From Coprinus comatus (Eukaryota; Basidiomycota; Agaricomycetes; Agaricales; Agaricaceae), in NCBI GenBank assembly GCA_034638255.1, contig JAWPGT010000014.1, positions 372,001 to 436,000 on the forward strand: 64,000 bases of DNA, read 5' to 3'. Shown here piece after piece: positions 60,036 through 64,000 of the stretch. Numbering within the stretch: the first letter of the stretch is position 1; every line of letters begins with the position of its first letter. Both the position numbers and the translations under genes were made by a program. The notes beneath the pieces were generated by a model. The model ran no database searches. It was given only the letters and a program-made list of their open reading frames with translations, and had not been told where the DNA came from.

Positions 60036-62993
60036 ATGCTATTGTGCAGCTCAAAACTCGTCCCCCACTATCTCCCTCAACCCCAATGTTCAGAGAAGTA
60101 ACATCTAGCAAAGTTTGTTCCCCTGTTTATCACATTCGCTCATCCCAGAACTGAGGAAGCCTCAAGTATAAGGTTTTAAATGTGACACAAGACATTATTC
60201 CACACGAAACCGAACCAATATATGCATGCGTTCTGCGTGAAAATGAACTTACCAAAACGATCCTACAATCCTTCCTATCATCTACCACAAAAAACAAAAT
60301 TGTTGGTATAGCGCCCGTATATAATCGTAAGCATATCCCAGTAATGCTTGCGCTCTGTGCAGAGAACGATGTCCTGGTCATCCAGTTGGCAGTCAACTCC
60401 GGAGAGCCCCATGATGACCAGCACCTTGTTCTCAAATACTTCTTCATGAACTCGGAATACAAGAAATATACTTTTCATATGGATAAATTGTCTACTATTT
60501 TCTTTGTAGATCTTGGAGTGTTGGTTTGTAAAGGTGTTGATATTCTTTGGGGTCAGAATGCTGGACGACATTTGCATAGTACTAAAGTTAAAGCAATTGG
60601 TGGAAAACCTCTTGTTGAACATGGTGCAGTTGCAAAGCTCTTTCGTGAAGAGGGAGTTGGAACTACGGATATTTCTCTTGTTGTTGTACAAGCTTGGACT
60701 GCTTATAGGGCTTCCCTAGTTGACCCGGTTCTCGATATTCAATATGTTGATACCACGGTTTTTGGAAGCAAGGTATGTGAAGTTTACCCGTTGTCAGTCA
60801 CTATCGTTCTTTTACATATTTTTACCACCTTTGCAGAACCTGCGGTTTTTGGCGAAAACGATCCGAGAGGCCGAGTTGTTACAAGGTCTCCAACCAACTG
60901 TCCTCAAAAATGAAATTGTAGAACATACACTTACAGAGGGGAATATCGCTGTGACATTGGCTAGGTATAAGACTAGAATAATGAGGCCTGGTTCAAATCA
61001 GGTATGTTGAAAATTGTTGTTACCCCCAAATTTCTTACATCTTGCCTCAGGTTATCAAACTAGAGGTGGCTCGTGAAGGTGTTAGAACTAAAGAAACCGG
61101 GAAGTCCCCGAAGATCAATGGTCGAATGGTTCGATTTGACAGTGTAAAAACTGTGAACGAAGCGGATAAATTGAAGGTCTACACTTATGGGCGTGAAGAC
61201 CCTACACATTCAGAAGCCGCTCGGACTAAAGTCATATTGGAGATTCTTCATAATCGTAGTTCATTCCTTACGAGTACCCTCGTTCAAGATATCTGGTTCC
61301 CAGGACGTAACCAAACTCGCAAACCCCAATTATTCCCAAAACCCATACAACTCAATTGCAACAATCTAAAGTACCCACTTAATTCTTCACAAAGAGCAGC
61401 AGCGGAGGCTGTTTTGTCTAATGAAGGGAAAACGAGGATCACTCTTATACAGGGGCCACCTGGGACTGGAAAAACAACAGTTATTGCAGCGATAGTTCTT
61501 AGCCTTATTCCGAAAGTCCCATCCATACCCCAGGTCTCATCTTCGAAAAAGCGAAAACATGAGCGTACCGTTTGGTTAATTGCACATTCAAATGTTGCAG
61601 TCAAGAATATTGCGGAAAAGTTGGTGGATGTGGAGTTTCTAAATTTTAAACTTCTCGTTTCGAAGGATTTCCATTGTGACTGGTGAGGTTGTCTTTCTTA
61701 TTTGGACAGCCTAAGCCTAAGGTTAAATATTATCATCATTCAGGCATGAACACATATATCACAAAGTCCAAAAGAACATAATACGCTCCGATAGATTTAC
61801 TGATGACTTGACAGCAGCCGAAGAACAACTTGCAGGATCAAAAGTTATACTGTCTACAATCAGTATGTTATCTAGCCATAGGATAGGTTGTTACACCGAA
61901 CTGGTCCCTCCAACTCTCCTCATTTTCGATGAAGCAAGTCAAATTGAAGTGGGAGAGTATATACCATTACTTGATCGCTTCAGGAGTACACTTCAAAAAA
62001 TGGTGTTTATTGGAGATGATAAACAACGTACGTACCAATCACAATTTTCACCTAGGTTATAATGAAACCTTGTTGAAAATAATATTTAATCGGATTTTTA
62101 TTGTAATTTGCAGTCCCTCCATTCGGCCAAACTGATATCAAAGACCTTCAAAGTGTATTCGAAATACAACATCTCAAAGAAAAAGCCATCTTTCTTGATA
62201 CACAATGTCAGTCATCCTTCCAACCTTCACACAAATAATACTACTTAAATATACCAAATTGGCACTGTGACTTAACTCTCATGTCCTGACTCTTGACCGA
62301 CCTATAGATCGAATGCCATTACGTATAGCAGACGTAATCTCTAAAAAGTATACGATCGTAAACTCAAAACGAAACACAATATCATCGATAAATCATGTTG
62401 TCGTTTCATTGACGTGATTCGTGGACAAGAAGTGCAGAAAGGAACCAGTTGGATCGTACGTTTTTATTTATTTATTTACTCATCTCTTAGTTCAACATTT
62501 AGCGTTTTGTAGAACGAGGAACAAGCAACCGTTATCATTGCTCTAGCAAAACATATGCAGGATTCGGGTTATGAGTTTCGTATCATTACCCCCTACGATG
62601 CGCAACGTGGACTCTTAGAGGCATCTCTAAAACGAGAGCCGGGGCTGGCTTGGGAGGACAAGGTTTTCAATGTTGACTCTTTCCAAGGTGAGTGGAACGT
62701 AATTGAATGTCGTCCGGCAACAAAGAAAATGACCCTGTATGGTTCCAGGGAACGAAGCAGATTACATTGTAATTTCGGTTGTAAAGACCGATAAGATTGG
62801 ATTTCTCAGTGACCTGCGTAGAGTCAACGTCATGCTTAGTCGGTGCAAAAAAGGGATGATTATAGTCACCAGTCGACATTTTATTTCCAACGTCGCACAA
62901 GGGACCTTGGTTTCATCCATGGAGAAAGCATTTGGAAGTGCCGTATGGGTTAATGAAAAGGCGGTTTTGCAGCCTGGGTTTCGTATCTTCTAG
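60036..62993 (+). CDS. SF1 (UPF1/Sen1-like) helicase with degenerate exonuclease-like N-terminus; apparent frameshift near 62343
   Basis: P-loop RNA/DNA helicase, about 800 residues. The C-terminal two-thirds carries the SF1 motifs in order: LNSSQRAAAEAVL (Q/Ia region), GPPGTGKTT (I), WLIAHSNVAVKNI, LIFDEASQIEVGEY (II), VFIGDDKQLPPFG (III), DTQYRMPLRIADV (IV), VDSFQGNEADYIVIS (V) and RRVNVMLSRCKKG (VI). The N-terminal ~200 residues (KNKIVGIAPVYN; LVIQLAV; KYTFHMDKLSTIFF) resemble the RNase D/WRN exonuclease fold but lack the acidic catalytic residues; this is a weak pattern match. At 62343-62347 a run of five A makes the frame break between VISKK and VYDRKL; one extra base would restore it. 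The start (ATG 60036, intron 60099-60160) is tentative, since the main frame has no ATG before an upstream stop. Confidence 0.85.
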
Positions 62994-63159
62994 AGCTTGA
63001 CACTTCAAGACTTTGTATATTTATTTGATTGTATAGTCTCATTGTAATAATAATTGGGTACCTTCCGGGGCCTCTCCAGCTTGGTATTTAGACGAGTGAG
63101 AATGAGGTATTACTACGACAATATATAAGAATACAAATGTAAGGACAAAGAAAAAGAAA
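62994..63159. other. Helicase 3' flank
   Basis: AT-rich sequence after the helicase stop, including a TATATAAG word near 63121. No gene seen. Confidence 0.4.
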
Positions 63160-63700
63160 ACAAAGAGAGAGAAATGCACGATCTCCTCACGCTCTTAAGA
63201 CCAACTCCTACTGAAGCAATCTCGGTGGTACGCGGGGGGATGTACTGGCCTAAGAACGGAGCAGCAGATGACGGCTCCACATCGCCCTGGAGGTACCTTC
63301 TTTGCTTCTACTCCCTATAGAACCAGGCTACGCAGCGCAGACAAGGGGACTGAGTCCCGATTGTTGGAAGGTAAAGTAGCCACCGGCCCACCCGTCATCG
63401 GAAGATTCACCGGTTAAGACTGCCGACCAACCCCCAGGGATATTACCATCTCGCAACGGCCCACCACAAAAGTCTCCGCGAGAGAAAAAAAAAAAAAAAA
63501 AAGGTGCCTAGGGTTTAAAAGAACGAAAAGTGGGGGGCAGAGTACCGGCACTGGCACACATCCCAGTGGTCACCCGAAGCTCACCCAACCACACAAAAAA
63601 ATCCACGGGTCCAGGGTCCGTCGGCTCATCCAAGGTCGGTCGGCCAATCTTCCACTCGAATGCCTGGGTCCAAAGGGAGGCCTAGAAAGAAAAGAAAGAG
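63160..63700 (-). other. GC-rich island of unknown nature (candidate gene fragment or structured RNA)
   Basis: Composition shifts sharply to GC-rich between AT-rich flanks. On the minus strand, CTCAC, a pyrimidine tract and CTAG at 63682 make a good 3' splice site. A stop-free frame follows (63681-63508) containing QAFEWKIGRPTLDEPTDPGP and DFFVWLGELRVTTG. A second minus frame gives GDFCGGPLRDGNIPGGWSAV and SSDDGWAGGYFTFQQSG before a stop near 63330; a third gives YLQGDVEPSSAAPFLGQYIP. None begins with a convincing ATG and I recognise no domain. CCATATATAAG on the minus strand near 63792 could be a TATA box. A hairpin GGGAC-TGA-GTCCC is also present. It may be a spliced non-coding RNA, a retroelement end or a decayed gene. 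Confidence 0.3.
63485..63502 (+). repeat. Poly-A tract
   Basis: Run of about 18 A splitting the GC-rich island. On the minus strand it is a long T tract, as expected for a Pol III terminator or a 3' splice-site pyrimidine tract. Confidence 0.8.
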
Positions 63701-64000
63701 GTGAGTAGGAGGGGGAAAGGAGGGAAAGAGAGAAAGCGAGGAGAGATGGTAGGAATCAAGAGGCAAGAAACGAAAGCCAGCCTCTCAGACTTATATATGG
63801 TGAGACCTCAGCGCACAGACCGTTGGAGCCCCTGGAGTTACCCCATATCACCGATGAATGTTGTTGAGAGACTTGGATTCAAAAGCCAACTTGAGGACAC
63901 AAAACGTGCCCAATCAAGGCAAACCAGCCCGATCGTTTAATTTCCATAGGATATGCTGTGTTGTATTTTATATATATCTTAATTTAAGTCACTTCGTAAA

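Noticed and set aside
63240..63290. AACGGAGCAGCAGATGACGG resembling SRP RNA helix 8
   Set aside because: No Alu domain, 5' UGUAAU motif or Pol III terminator at the right spacing on the plus strand.
63530..63580. Minus-strand GGGTGACCAC resembling the 3' part of 5S rRNA
   Set aside because: The rest of the 5S consensus is absent.

Overview
The window comes from a fungus, most likely a mushroom-forming basidiomycete (Agaricomycetes). The evidence is genes dense in introns of about 47-60 bp with GT..AG ends, families typical of fungi (Zn2Cys6 regulators, VTC4, GTR2, GH17, GMC oxidoreductase, type I fatty acid synthase), and a fatty acid synthase whose beta and alpha subunits are one polypeptide, as known from basidiomycetes. 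No mitochondrial, bacterial or viral genes were seen, and no rRNA, tRNA or CRISPR array.

Layout. 1-12423 (minus): giant fused fatty acid synthase, running off the left edge in its phosphopantetheinyl transferase domain. 12660-14122 (minus): Gtr2/RagC GTPase. 14250-18018 (plus): VTC4 polyphosphate polymerase, divergent from GTR2. 18019-23517: gene-free. 23518-25931 (minus): Zn2Cys6 regulator 1. 25932-30707: gene-free. 30708-32974 (minus): Zn2Cys6 regulator 2, with an apparent frameshift. 33314-35061 (minus): tandem PH-domain protein, divergent from 35353-36204 (plus) acyl-CoA-binding protein. 36205-43377: gene-free. 43378-46644 (minus): kelch-repeat single-pass membrane protein. 46645-49849: gene-free. 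49850-51220 (plus): class B J-domain co-chaperone. 51757-54497 (plus): GMC oxidoreductase. 55207-57437 (minus): GBD/FH3 armadillo protein, divergent from 57654-59666 (plus) membrane-anchored GH17 beta-1,3-glucanase. 60036-62993 (plus): SF1 helicase with a degenerate exonuclease-like N-terminus and an apparent frameshift. 63160-63700: GC-rich unassigned island.

Themes. Several genes bear on nutrient status and lipid or phosphate storage: fatty acid synthesis (FAS), acyl-CoA buffering (ACBP), amino-acid signalling to TORC1 (GTR2) and polyphosphate synthesis (VTC4). CACGTG E-boxes lie in the short upstream regions of FAS, GTR2/VTC4, PH/ACBP, GBD-FH3/GH17 and the kelch gene. This is suggestive but not proof of shared control. 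A second group (GH17, the GBD/FH3 protein, the kelch membrane protein and the PH protein) fits cell-wall and polarity functions.

Gene models were spliced by eye. Where I give a residue count, exon phases were checked to close on a whole number of codons. The most unusual items are two microexons (9 nt in VTC4, 4 nt in the GMC gene), a 32-nt intron, a candidate GC-AG intron, a Gtr2 with glutamate in place of the G4 aspartate, the pseudo-exonuclease helicase, two single-base frameshifts, and the GC-rich island at the right end.
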